DNA of 61,269 nucleotides from Thermococcus sp. LS1 (GCF_012027395.1 NZ_SNUJ01000006.1:1-61269), one strand, 5' to 3'. Shown: positions 36,057-43,970, numbered from the stretch's first letter. A program made the numbers and translations. Notes: generated by a model not told the origin, from the sequence alone.

Positions 36057-37412
36057 ATGGCCGTTCATCCGATTGATTATCGCTACGGTAGCGAGGAGAT
36101 GCGGAGAATTTGGGACGAGGAAAACAAGCTCCAGAAGCTCCTCGACGTTGAGGCTGCCTTGGCTAGGGCTCACGCCAAGCTTGGCAACATCCCCGAAGAG
36201 AGCGCCCGCGTTATTTCCGAGAGGGCTAACACTGAGCGGGTCAAGCTTGAGCGCGTCAAGGAGATAGAGAACGAGATACACCATGACATAATGGCCGTCG
36301 TTAAAGCCCTAAGTGAGGTCTGCGGCGAGCACGGCAAGTACGTTCATCTAGGTGCGACCTCAAACGATATCATCGACACCGCTAACGCTCTTCTCATCAA
36401 GGAGTCCATTGCGATAATCGAGAAGGATCTTAGGGAGCTCCGCTCAATCCTCAAGAAGCTCGCGGAGGAGCACAAGTACACGGTCTGCATCGGGAGAACC
36501 CACGGACAACATGCTGTTCCTACTACATACGGCATGAAGTTTGCCCTCTGGCTCGATGAGATACAGAGACACATAGACAGGATAGAGGAGCTGAAGGAAA
36601 GGGTTTTAGTTGGTCAGATAAGCGGTGCAGTTGGAACGATGGCGTCTTTCGGCGATAAGGGTCTCGAAATTCAGCGTCTCGTCATGGAGGATCTCGGTCT
36701 CAGGCCTGCCAGAATAAGCAGCCAGATAATCCAGCGCGACGTTTACGCGGAACTAATGATGGTTCTCGCGCTTATAGCTTCCACCCTCGACAAGATAGCC
36801 CTTGAAATCAGAAACCTTCAGAGAACTGAAATCCTCGAGGTGAGCGAGCCCTTCGGAAAGAAGCAGGTGGGCTCCTCGACAATGCCCCACAAGAGGAACC
36901 CCATACGGAGCGAGAAGGTGAGTGGCTTGGCGAGGGTTCTCTACTCCAACGTCATTCCTGCACTGCTCAACAACCCCCTATGGCACGAGAGGGATCTGAC
37001 GAACTCCTCTGTCGAGCGCGTTATCCTTCCTGAGAGCTTTGTTCTACTTGACGAGATGCTCAAGAGCATGAAGAAGGTTCTCTCGGGGCTGGAGTTCTTC
37101 CCGGAGAACATTAAGAGGAACCTCTACATGACTCACAACCTCATAATGGCCGAGCCGCTTATGCTCAAGCTTACTGAGAGGGGCATGGGAAGGCAGGAGG
37201 CGCATGAATTGGTGAGAGGACTGGCAATGAGGGCGTTCTACGAGAAGAGGGACCTCATGGAGATCGCAAAGGAGAGTGAAGAGGTCAGAAAGTTCCTCAG
37301 TGAGGAAGACTTTGAGAGCCTAACGCCGGAGAACTACATTGGTCTCGCGCCGCAGATAGTTGATAACGTAATTGCCTATATAGAGGAGAAAGAGCGAAAA
37401 GAAGGGCTGTGA
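36057..37412 (+). CDS. purB: adenylosuccinate lyase
   Basis: 451 residues. Cleaves SAICAR and adenylosuccinate in purine synthesis. Fumarase-superfamily signatures: GATSNDI, RTHGQHA and GSSTMPHKRNP (with the catalytic Ser loop). CTGGTGATAGG directly precedes the ATG at 36057; 38 upstream codons in the open frame have no support. Partner enzyme PurA is at 55.1 kb. Confidence 0.96.
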   Translation: MAVHPIDYRYGSEEMRRIWDEENKLQKLLDVEAALARAHAKLGNIPEESARVISERANTERVKLERVKEIENEIHHDIMAVVKALSEVCGEHGKYVHLGATSNDIIDTANALLIKESIAIIEKDLRELRSILKKLAEEHKYTVCIGRTHGQHAVPTTYGMKFALWLDEIQRHIDRIEELKERVLVGQISGAVGTMASFGDKGLEIQRLVMEDLGLRPARISSQIIQRDVYAELMMVLALIASTLDKIALEIRNLQRTEILEVSEPFGKKQVGSSTMPHKRNPIRSEKVSGLARVLYSNVIPALLNNPLWHERDLTNSSVERVILPESFVLLDEMLKSMKKVLSGLEFFPENIKRNLYMTHNLIMAEPLMLKLTERGMGRQEAHELVRGLAMRAFYEKRDLMEIAKESEEVRKFLSEEDFESLTPENYIGLAPQIVDNVIAYIEEKERKEGL

Positions 37413-37775
37413 GGCTTTAATTTCTTGCCTCTTATCCTCTACATCGTTTTTGTTGTTTTGTCCACTTCGTCGGATTCATCTCTCAAATTTTTGGGCGAAT
37501 TGTTACTTTTAATTATGGTAATTTTTATGCTTTTTATTCAAGTTCTATTTATGCCGAAATCTCATTATGAATTTGATTCTTGTTTATATGGCTCAAAAAT
37601 CACTCTTTAAAATATTAAAAAATCCAGATTTTTAACTTTTTATTAGCGTAATTTTCGCAACGATTTCTGGTGTGGTAAGATGTGTGGCTGACGTATGCCG
37701 ATGAAGGAAGTTTGTTCCCTACCAATGCCGTCCTTGAGTCTAGTTCACCCGTAGTCTCCACCGACTGGAATTGAT

Positions 37776-37794
37776 ACTACCTTTAATTGTAACC
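37776..37794 (+). repeat. 19-base direct repeat, left copy
   Basis: ACTACCTTTAATTGTAACC, identical to 39443-39461. The two copies lie 1667 bases apart and enclose the remnant and the two-gene nuclease operon. Flanking bases differ on both sides. Possible target-site or attachment-site duplication. Confidence 0.6.
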
Positions 37795-37962
37795 AACTTT
37801 TGGTCTGTAGAAGCCCGATCTTATCGATAAAAATCCCTGATTCAGAAAGAAGGGTGTCCATGGTTACACCATCATGCCCGATTGGGAGGGATAGTCTGGC
37901 TATATAGATATTTAGTTGTGTTATCTATTATCTTTCCTAAGTACATCATGATCATTTTATTT

Positions 37963-38134
37963 TTAGCTCATGGCAGCTGTAACTTTGTTTCGGAGCTGGG
38001 ATGCAAATTGGAGAGTTTTTGACTCCTCCAACACCTTATACTCCACGGCAGATGATTATCACTTCAACCTGTCTTGGCATTTGTGTATTCAGTCCCATCC
38101 ATATCCCCAGAATAACTGCCGTTTCAGATAGCAC
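37963..38134 (-). pseudogene. short decayed coding remnant
   Basis: Starting from a GTG at 38134, a protein-like frame (ETAVILGIWMGLNTQMPRQV, then EVIIICRGV) reaches a TAA near 38043; one frame over, it continues as EYKVLEESKTLQFASQL and ends at TAA 37965-37963. Joining the two across a single-base shift gives about 58 residues. I do not recognise the family. The call rests on amino acid composition alone. Confidence 0.3.
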
Positions 38135-38285
38135 GGGCGGCCCTTAACTAAAACAAAGCTTTAAGCATGTAGGCGAGCCTCCCTATACAGTGCACTCATC
38201 GGCCGATCTATTTCTGCCTCATGTTAATGCTCAGGAATGTCCACGAATTTTAGATATAAGGTACATTATATGACAATTATGTATA

Positions 38286-39071
38286 GTGGTAAAATTAACA
38301 AAGTTTAAAAAGACAGGAACATTATTGGTCATGGGGAGAGATATGTGTGGAGCATATAATTTGACCAAACATGAAAGTCTCTATCTGAACCTTACCCCTT
38401 GGGCAGGAGATGATATATTGAAGCCCTTTCGATGGTACTACTCGAAACAGCTCAGAATTGGGGGATTAAATCCAAGAACCGCTGCCATTTTATTAACACG
38501 AGCAGAGACAGGAGCTGATACATATACCACAGCAATATACTTGAGTCATACTCTGAAAGCAAAGCTAACAAGTCTTCAGTCCATAGCATCATGGAAACGC
38601 CAAATAACCGCAGAGTACATAGTTAAAACTGTAAGAAAAACACCCAAATCACTAACGCAGGAGGGTATTTTGGATGTGATAAAATCCGGAGTGAAGAATG
38701 CAGTCAATAGACTCAGTGAGATTTCGATTGATAACGTAAAGTCAAAGGTGCCTCACTGGTTAATAAAAACACACATTTCTAAGGCACTTTCTGAGCATAC
38801 TATAAGCTTGATAGAATGGACATCCGGCAACAGTCGGCATGATATTTATCTGCCGCTAGAGAATTTAACGATTGAGGTAAAATATGTTTGGGGGTACACC
38901 ATAAATTACCGTGAGTATGCTGAGAGAAAAGGGGCCATCTATGTTATCGTGGGTGAAAATGTCTCATGGGAAAAACTCAAAAGAATAAGCGAAGCTAAAG
39001 GTATAAACTATATTTTGTATCGTGCAGATTACGGTAGATTCTTTTCAAATCTTAAGGATATGGGTGAGTGA
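38286..39071 (+). CDS. putative PD-(D/E)XK nuclease
   Basis: 261 residues, AT-rich, family not recognised. The C-terminal third has the pattern of a restriction-endonuclease fold: Asp186 in RHDIY, then a strand with Glu197-Val-Lys199 in LTIEVKYVWGY, then a helix and two strands (GAIYVIVGEN, INYILYRAD). The N-terminal two thirds are helical and could bind DNA or a partner. Start GTG at 38286 has no Shine-Dalgarno motif, but ATATAAG sits about 26 bases upstream, so the mRNA may be leaderless; an internal ATG (MGRDMCG) is an alternative. It is followed after one base by a second gene. No methyltransferase is present in the window. Confidence 0.55.
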   Translation: MVKLTKFKKTGTLLVMGRDMCGAYNLTKHESLYLNLTPWAGDDILKPFRWYYSKQLRIGGLNPRTAAILLTRAETGADTYTTAIYLSHTLKAKLTSLQSIASWKRQITAEYIVKTVRKTPKSLTQEGILDVIKSGVKNAVNRLSEISIDNVKSKVPHWLIKTHISKALSEHTISLIEWTSGNSRHDIYLPLENLTIEVKYVWGYTINYREYAERKGAIYVIVGENVSWEKLKRISEAKGINYILYRADYGRFFSNLKDMGE

Positions 39072-39072
39072 C

Positions 39073-39453
39073 ATGGTGGGGGGTGGTACTGTAAGGTATG
39101 CTCACCTCGGGCCTCTTGCGAGGGAAATACTCATGACAAAACTCCAACAGGCCGTTCTCCATCGGAATATGGTTCAGCCATTTTTCAGAGAAAACCAGAA
39201 AAATGGATACCTAGAACTGGTGATCCCTACTAACTGTCTCTCTCCACTGGAGAAATACGTTTTAGAAGAGGCTGGTTATCCGAAAAAGCCTGTGAGGCTT
39301 GGGGATAGCATTATCAGGGCGTTTGTAATAAATGTCCACCGCGTCAAACAGAATGATCCGGAGCTGTCAAAGGAGATAATTGATATCTACAACAAACGTC
39401 TAGAAGAGAGTTGTGTCGGTCCGTGCTACAAATATGCGGATGACTACCTTTAA
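39073..39453 (+). CDS. unknown partner of the putative nuclease
   Basis: 126 residues, no family recognised. A Gly-rich start (MVGGGTVRYAHLG), mixed alpha/beta middle and a C-terminal segment with CVGPC. GGGTGAG overlaps the upstream stop and the ATG is one base after it, so the two proteins are made together. Candidates include immunity/antitoxin, specificity subunit or a second nuclease subunit. Its stop codon lies inside the right copy of the 19-base repeat. Confidence 0.6.
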   Translation: MVGGGTVRYAHLGPLAREILMTKLQQAVLHRNMVQPFFRENQKNGYLELVIPTNCLSPLEKYVLEEAGYPKKPVRLGDSIIRAFVINVHRVKQNDPELSKEIIDIYNKRLEESCVGPCYKYADDYL

Positions 39454-39461
39454 TTGTAACC
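39443..39461 (+). repeat. 19-base direct repeat, right copy
   Basis: Identical to 37776-37794. It spans the last codons and TAA stop of the gene at 39073-39453. Confidence 0.6.
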
Positions 39462-39883
39462 TAATATTCGGTTCGAGATAGCTGACCTATCCGGCACTGA
39501 TTGTGGATTTTGCGAGATATTGAGGTTGCTGTGTACCGTCCTTCTGCCAATGTTCTGAATGGGTTCTTTTTGCCCAATAATTTCTTTCTGAAGGGGTAAA
39601 TTTTTTGAAATTTTTACTATTTTAAAAAGTTGTATTTTTCTTGCAAAATTATTGTAATTAAAATGTATCAAAAATCGAATAAAAAATTTAATCTTTAAGA
39701 TAGTTTAAATAACACTTTATAAATTTGTTTGATTTTATCTATTTCAAAAAGTAAAAATCTGCTGAAAAATTTGAGAGATCACTCGACACAAAAATTAGGC
39801 TTTCCTAAAAGAGGAAACAGGCATAAAACGCCCCCAATAATATGATACTCTAATAAAAGAAGGTTTTTCATCGAACAAACAGC
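39454..39883. other. 430-base very AT-rich gap
   Basis: No credible gene on either strand. The stretch 39590-39760 is very AT-rich with many A and T runs. A short minus-strand frame at 39450-39671 is low-complexity and rejected. Together with the gap at 37.4-38.3 kb it brackets the nuclease operon. Confidence 0.4.
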
Positions 39884-40240
39884 TTATGGACCTTCTTCAG
39901 CAATGTCCTTTGGGATCTCGTTGCCCTGAGGGAGGATTATCAGCTCTCTGCCCTCAACCAGCATCTGAGCAACTTTCTTTCTGGCCGAGCTCAGGGCTCT
40001 CCAGACTGTTCCTCTTGAAACACCCATTCGCTTTCCGGCCTCCTCCTGGGTCAACCCCTCAAAATCAACCAGCCTCAGGGCTTCAAACTCCTCATAAGTC
40101 ATGAAAATCGGTGGCTTGGGCTGTCCAAGGGGCGGCAGTGCAGGATAGAAATGTCTAACCTGAGGGATGAAGCCTATCATCCTCATCTTTCTTCTTCTGC
40201 CCCTTCCTCTTCCCCAACCGCGTCCCATTCCCATCGGCAT
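39884..40240 (-). CDS. DUF134 (UPF0251) helix-turn-helix regulator with Gly/Arg N-terminus
   Basis: 118 residues. The core (about 45-100: TYEEFEALRLVDFEGLTQEEA-type segment, then MGVSRGTVWRALSSARKKV) is a sigma-70-region-4-like HTH of the DUF134 family, often found beside NifX-family genes. The N-terminus MPMGMGRGWGRGRGRRRK is a Gly/Arg/Met module like the tails of the IssA-like proteins 2-4 kb away. An iron-box-like ATAGG-N4-CCTAT overlaps its TATA box, so it may be iron regulated or self-regulated. Near-leaderless start at 40240. Confidence 0.8.
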   Translation of the reverse strand: MPMGMGRGWGRGRGRRRKMRMIGFIPQVRHFYPALPPLGQPKPPIFMTYEEFEALRLVDFEGLTQEEAGKRMGVSRGTVWRALSSARKKVAQMLVEGRELIILPQGNEIPKDIAEEGP

Positions 40241-40267
40241 GATTATCAGTAGCCTTAAGGTAGCTTG

Positions 40268-40285
40268 GTTTATAGGTTTTCCTAT
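40268..40285 (-). promoter_or_regulatory. DUF134 promoter with iron-box-like palindrome
   Basis: Read on the minus strand, ATAGG-AAAA-CCTAT (40272-40285) runs into the TATA box CTATAAAC (40268-40275), about 30 bases before the ATG. The TAGG-N4-CCTA core and spacing equal those of the feo operator at 48450. Confidence 0.55.
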
Positions 40286-40346
40286 CCCCCAAAGCCGCTC
40301 AGTAATTGTTATAACTAATTTGCTCTACTCAGAAGTGGTGAGAAAA

Positions 40347-40805
40347 ATGGGATTTCGTTTAACTGAGAGAAAGATTGGCTGGCACAAGGACTTCGATAGC
40401 TCGCACTTTCTCGCTCTTCCCTATGGAAGCAAGTGCCTCAGAATTCACGGCCACACCTACAACGTTGACGTGGAGATATGGGGCGACGTCAACGAAAGCG
40501 GCATGATATTCGACTTCAACCACCTCAGCAATCTCATTAAGCTCCTGGACCACAGGATTCTTGTGAGTGAGGAGTGGGTTGTAGAAAGAAAAGACGGTCT
40601 GATAGTTATCGAAAAGAACGGCAAGCGTCTGGAGCTTCCCGAGAACGAAGCAGTCGTCCTTGATAAGCCCAACGTTACCGCGGAGTACATAGCCGAGTGG
40701 TTCGCGGAGAGGATAACTGAAAAAGCCGGGGACAACGTGAGAAAGATAAGAGTGAAAATCTGGGAAGATCCGAGGAGCTACGCAGAAGTAACACTGGAGC
40801 GTTAA
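40347..40805 (+). CDS. queD: 6-pyruvoyl-tetrahydropterin synthase/QueD family enzyme
   Basis: 152 residues. Zinc ligands His20 (DSSH), His34 and His36 in the CLRIHGH motif; Cys30 sits in the Cx3HGH arrangement of QueD (6-carboxy-tetrahydropterin synthase), which makes the precursor of archaeosine in tRNA. Other PTPS types acting in folate synthesis share the fold, so the exact product is open. GGTGAG precedes the ATG at 40347; the 60-codon upstream extension would cross the promoter of the divergent DUF134 gene and is rejected. Its TAA shares TTAA with the next, convergent gene. Confidence 0.85.
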   Translation: MGFRLTERKIGWHKDFDSSHFLALPYGSKCLRIHGHTYNVDVEIWGDVNESGMIFDFNHLSNLIKLLDHRILVSEEWVVERKDGLIVIEKNGKRLELPENEAVVLDKPNVTAEYIAEWFAERITEKAGDNVRKIRVKIWEDPRSYAEVTLER

Positions 40806-41377
40806 CAGGGATTCTTTCTTTTCTTCTCCGGCACGGGTGTCTCGATACCGCATTTTTCCCTCAGGTCTCTGAGGTGTTTTGCCGCCGTTGCTGCCAGCTC
40901 CTGGAAATACTCCTCCGGAAACGTTTCCTTTGCTTCGAGCGTTAGGCTGTGAATCAGCGTGAGGTACGCGTTGGCCATGTCACAGTCTTCGGATTCTGCT
41001 ATGTGTGGCATCATGTCCACCAAGTAACCTAGGAAGTTGTGAAAGATGTTGAGCCAGTCTCTCTCATAACCGTTCTCAATCAGCCAGCCCTTTAGGGTTA
41101 TGAAGATTTTCACCGACGGAATGATTACCTCCCGTTCACCGTACCTGCGGTACCTTATGAGCAGATACTGGAGGAGCGATATAATGAATCTTCCAACTAT
41201 TGCTCTCTCGCCACCGTTTTCTTCAACGAACCTCTGGAACTCCAGTAGGCCCTTGCCATCGCTTTTTTCAAACTTGGTGAGAAGTGGAGTGTAGGGAGTG
41301 GCGTACTGGGAGAAATCAACATCCTTTAACTCAGGAATCTCAGGGAATATCTTTACGACAGCTTCTTTAATGTTCAT
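40802..41377 (-). CDS. conserved protein of unknown function
   Basis: 191 residues, largely helical (GRFIISLLQYLLIRYRR, DWLNIFHNFLGYLVDMM), with a C-terminal Cys and basic tail. No membrane segments of full length and no family recognised. GGGTGAG precedes the ATG at 41377. The gene is convergent with queD (4-base stop overlap) and divergent from the PPC protein gene. Confidence 0.65.
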   Translation of the reverse strand: MNIKEAVVKIFPEIPELKDVDFSQYATPYTPLLTKFEKSDGKGLLEFQRFVEENGGERAIVGRFIISLLQYLLIRYRRYGEREVIIPSVKIFITLKGWLIENGYERDWLNIFHNFLGYLVDMMPHIAESEDCDMANAYLTLIHSLTLEAKETFPEEYFQELAATAAKHLRDLREKCGIETPVPEKKRKNPC

Positions 41378-41433
41378 TCTCTCACCCAAACTATTAAATC
41401 CTGCTTGTCTTATTAGTTTTGGGGGTGATAGTT

Positions 41434-41853
41434 ATGAGATTCTCAAGGGGGAGGAATTTTCTGTTCAGGGTTCCTGAGGGCAAGGAACTGCTGAGCTTCA
41501 TCAACGAATTTGCGAGAAAAAATAACGTTTTAATTGGGACGGTGAGTGCCATTGGAAGTCTCAGGAATCCCAAAATTGGCTACTTTGTGGAAACGGAAGG
41601 GCGGTACAAAGTTATTGAGCTGAAAGGCATCTACGAGCTCGTTTCACTCTCTGGGAACATAAGCCTTAAGGATGATGAACCCTTCGTCCACATCCACGTC
41701 GCACTCGGCGATTCGGAGGGGAGGCTCTGGGGCGGTCATCTCGTTGAAGGGGAAGTCTTTGTCGCGGAGGTTCACATCCAAGAGCTCCTAGGCGAGCCGC
41801 TTGAGAGGAAGCCCCAGGAGAGTGGGCTGGCACTGTGGGACGAAGAGTCTTAA
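41434..41853 (+). CDS. PPC/DUF296 domain protein
   Basis: 139 residues. A single plant-and-prokaryote-conserved domain: LIGTVSAIGSLRNPKIGY, then PFVHIHVALGD and WGGHLVEGEVF carrying the conserved His/Gly positions. Archaeal stand-alone members are trimers that may bind metal or DNA. GGGGGTGATAG precedes the ATG at 41434. The stop shares TTAA (41850-41853) with the convergent DUF998 gene. Confidence 0.85.
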   Translation: MRFSRGRNFLFRVPEGKELLSFINEFARKNNVLIGTVSAIGSLRNPKIGYFVETEGRYKVIELKGIYELVSLSGNISLKDDEPFVHIHVALGDSEGRLWGGHLVEGEVFVAEVHIQELLGEPLERKPQESGLALWDEES

Positions 41854-42431
41854 TTTTTCCTCTGCTTTTCTGTTTTGTAGAATTTTGCCCATAGCACTGT
41901 GTAGTGCCAGATTATAATCCCAAAAATTCCAATGAACTCTGCGATGGCCACACCTTCGAAATTCCTGAAGGCCCATCTCGCCAGAATCCACGCGACCACA
42001 AAGACGGTAACTGTAAAAATTCCGATATCCCCTCTTCCCTCAAGCCAGAGGCCGAGGCCGGCTATCAGAAGTCCTATGCTACCTGTTATGAAGAAACCCC
42101 AGCTGACGTAGTAGTGCGGATCTGTTCCCTCGGGAAAGAGGCCGATTCCAATCAGAAATAGGAGAGCGACAATGAATACTCCGGCTCCTACCTTCTCTAC
42201 TACGTTTCCGAGCTCGCTGAAGAGGCCGATCGTGTAGTATGTGCCCAAAATCGCAGTTGCAATGAGCGCAAGGTTCATCACCCAGTTGTAAGGTAACCCA
42301 ACTTTTTCCAAGGTTGCTTATGGCGTTCTCGGTAATCCGCCACAAGAGCGGTTGATGTATGCGGCAGCCCCTATACCTGCGAAGGCCACCACAGGGGCAA
42401 GGAGCCCGGAAACCAGTTCGAAACGGTTCAA
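41850..42431 (-). pseudogene. DUF998-like membrane protein with two compensating frameshifts
   Basis: The intact part from 42311 shows five to six membrane helices of a DUF998-like protein. Its natural N-terminus lies upstream in another frame: a TTG at 42431 behind GGGTGGG starts NRFELVSGLLAPVV and a first helix, one base is missing in a TTGG/TGG run near 42347 (NRSWWRITENAISNLG expected), and one extra A in GGAAAAAG near 42315 restores the frame. The 582-base total is a whole number of codons (194). This could be a true double mutation or two homopolymer errors; an error is more likely. Confidence 0.7.
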
Positions 42432-42473
42432 AGTCCCACCCAATAAAAAATAGGCAAAAGTGATTTTAAACTT

Positions 42474-42974
42474 TCACCAGCCGCCCCTGCCACGACCGTA
42501 GCCGCCTCCACCGCGGCCTCTTCCCATTTCACCGCCGGCTCCTCTTCCGCGGCCCATTCCTCTGCCCATGCCGCCACCGCGGCCGTAACCGGCTCCGTAG
42601 CCGCCTCCCATTCCACCGCCTTCGGGGCCCATGGTGGCGCCCGAAAGCTCGCCGCGGAGGAAGGCCTCAACGGCCTCGCGGACGGTCATGTTTGCCGGTG
42701 CCGAAACCATCCTTATCCCTGCTGCCTGAAGGACGCCGTAGGAATTCGGCCCGAACTGGCCGGCTATGACGACCTCTGCCCCCTGGTCAATGGCGAACTG
42801 TGCCGCCGTGACCCCGGCCCCCCTTGGCTGGGAGTAACCTGGGTTTGGAAGAACCTGAACGCCGGTTATCGCGCCGTTCTCGACGTCTACTATCGTGAAG
42901 GTCGGAGTCCTTCCAAAAGCGGGGTTCACCCCGTCATCAAGGCCCCCGTTAACCGTTGACACGATTATCCTCAT
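42474..42974 (-). CDS. issA: IssA-like NifX/NifB-fold protein with Gly/Arg-rich tail
   Basis: 166 residues. The NifX/dinitrogenase cofactor domain (about 1-110: MRIIVSTVNGGLDDGVNPAF, then VVIAGQFGPNSYGVLQAAGI) is followed by about 50 residues that are nearly all Gly, Arg, Met and Tyr (GRGGGMGRGMGRGRG). This matches in size and layout IssA of Pyrococcus furiosus, which stores iron and sulfide as thioferrate bound to its cationic tail. GGAGGTGGTAG sets the ATG at 42974. An iron-box variant TTAGG-N4-CCGAA sits just after the TATA box. The symbol is by analogy; either of two paralogues here could be the true counterpart. Confidence 0.75.
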   Translation of the reverse strand: MRIIVSTVNGGLDDGVNPAFGRTPTFTIVDVENGAITGVQVLPNPGYSQPRGAGVTAAQFAIDQGAEVVIAGQFGPNSYGVLQAAGIRMVSAPANMTVREAVEAFLRGELSGATMGPEGGGMGGGYGAGYGRGGGMGRGMGRGRGAGGEMGRGRGGGGYGRGRGGW

Positions 42975-42994
42975 CACTACCACCTCCGCTGAAA

Positions 42995-43020
42995 TTAGGA
43001 AAACCGAACTTAAAAAAGTT
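42995..43020 (-). promoter_or_regulatory. issA promoter with iron-box variant
   Basis: On the minus strand: TATA-like ACTTTTTTAAG (43009-43020), then TTCGG-TTTT-CCTAA (43008-42995), which differs by one base from the perfect TTAGG-N4-CCTAA repeat at feoA and has the same 4-base spacer and the same place directly after TATA. Confidence 0.6.
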
Positions 43021-43029
43021 TGCATAAGC

Positions 43030-43248
43030 TCAGAATGGCCTGAACCAGGTTCTCGGGCGCGGCCTGATAAACTCCCTGATTATGAGGAGCACCAGCAGGC
43101 CGAGGGCGTACGGGAGAGCCACCAGGAAAAGCTTGATCAGGAAGTAGAGTATACCTATTAGTATCAGCAGCTCAATGATTCCGTAGGCCCCTCCGAGCGA
43201 ATAGAACCCGCGTCCCCTTCCATAACCTCTTCCCATCCCTCGTGGCAT
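43030..43248 (-). CDS. small membrane protein with Gly/Arg N-terminus
   Basis: 72 residues: MPRGMGRGYGRGRGFYSLGG, then two adjoining membrane helices (about 24-58), then a basic tail IRPRPRTWF. No family recognised. The Gly/Arg/Met/Tyr start resembles the tail of the IssA-like neighbours on both sides and the head of the DUF134 protein. AGGAGG precedes the ATG. It lies between the two IssA-like genes on the same strand; it could tether or dock the storage particle at the membrane (inference). Confidence 0.65.
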   Translation of the reverse strand: MPRGMGRGYGRGRGFYSLGGAYGIIELLILIGILYFLIKLFLVALPYALGLLVLLIIREFIRPRPRTWFRPF

Positions 43249-43309
43249 ATGCTTTACCTCCTTTATAATTCATGATTCAAAATAAAAGGGCAAGAAGCCA
43301 GAAGGGGCG

Positions 43310-43939
43310 TCACCACCAGCCGAAGAACCTGGCGAGCCACGTCCTCCTGCTTGGCTGGCCGGTCCATGGGCAGTAGCCGAGCCTCGCTCCCCAGCCTCTG
43401 CCTCCTCTGCCCCATCCACGGCCCCAACTGCGTCCTCTTCCCCAGCCGCCACCGCGGCCCCAGCCCCTGCCCCATCCGGGGCCGTAGCCGTAGGCCGGGT
43501 ACAGCGGGTAAGCCGGTGTAGTCGGGTACGGGCCGTATGCTGGGGCGGGAGTCGTTGGGGTCCCCGGGGCCACCGGTGCAGCCGGTACTGGTGCTGTGAA
43601 CTGCCCGACGCTTCCGCTGGTGACTGCTTTTATGGCCTCCTCAACCGGAGTTCCAGGGGCGACCTGGTAGAGCCTTATGCCCGCCGCCTGTATTGCCCCG
43701 AGGGCGTTCGGACCGACCTGCGGTGCTACTATTGCCTCAACTCCCTCGTTGATGAGTGTCTGAACTGCCATTGGGCCGGCTCCGCCGCCAGCCATGGCCG
43801 CTCCGTTCTGGATGACCTTCTCGCTGGTTACGTTTCCCTTCTCGTCAACGTCCGCTATGTAGAACGCAGGGGCGCGCGCGAACACCGGGGCGACGGTATC
43901 GTTGAGCCCCCCTCCGTTGGTTGGGATTGCGATCCTCAT
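43310..43939 (-). CDS. second IssA-like NifX/NifB-fold protein with Pro/Tyr/Trp and Gly/Arg tail
   Basis: 209 residues. NifX domain about 1-110 (MRIAIPTNGGGLNDTVAPVF, VGPNALGAIQAAGIRLYQV), then a Pro/Ala/Thr linker, a Pro/Tyr stretch (YGPYPTTPAYPLYPAYG), a Gly/Arg/Trp region (GWGRGWGRGGGWGRGRSWGR) and a hydrophobic basic end (RRTWLARFFGWW). Paralogue of the 42474 gene with a longer, more aromatic tail. GGAGGTGG sets the ATG at 43939. The palindrome TTGTGCATATGCACAA lies between its TATA box and the start. Confidence 0.75.
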   Translation of the reverse strand: MRIAIPTNGGGLNDTVAPVFARAPAFYIADVDEKGNVTSEKVIQNGAAMAGGGAGPMAVQTLINEGVEAIVAPQVGPNALGAIQAAGIRLYQVAPGTPVEEAIKAVTSGSVGQFTAPVPAAPVAPGTPTTPAPAYGPYPTTPAYPLYPAYGYGPGWGRGWGRGGGWGRGRSWGRGWGRGGRGWGARLGYCPWTGQPSRRTWLARFFGWW

Positions 43940-43970
43940 ACCAACCACCTCCATTTTCTCCTTCATTATT

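Larger units (their letters stand above)
37413..38285. other. 873-base AT-rich gap with decayed sequence
   Basis: No intact recognised gene. A 61-codon hydrophobic frame (37425-37610) starting at TTG is weak. The left copy of a 19-base direct repeat lies at 37776-37794. A minus-strand coding remnant at 37963-38134 is listed separately. A promoter (ATATAAG near 38256) leads into the nuclease operon at 38286. The region resembles an integration hotspot. Confidence 0.45.

Noticed and set aside
37425-37610. 61-codon hydrophobic frame after purB
   Set aside because: TTG start without ribosome site, AT-driven composition; kept only as part of the gap description.
38286-39453. Classical type II restriction-modification system
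   Set aside because: No methyltransferase motifs (DPPY/NPPY, FxGxG) in either protein or next to them.
37773-39461. The 19-base repeats as a CRISPR remnant
   Set aside because: Only two copies 1.67 kb apart with genes between them, shorter than thermococcal CRISPR repeats.
39450-39671. 73-codon minus-strand frame
   Set aside because: Low-complexity AT-rich translation that begins in a poly-A/T tract and overlaps the direct repeat.
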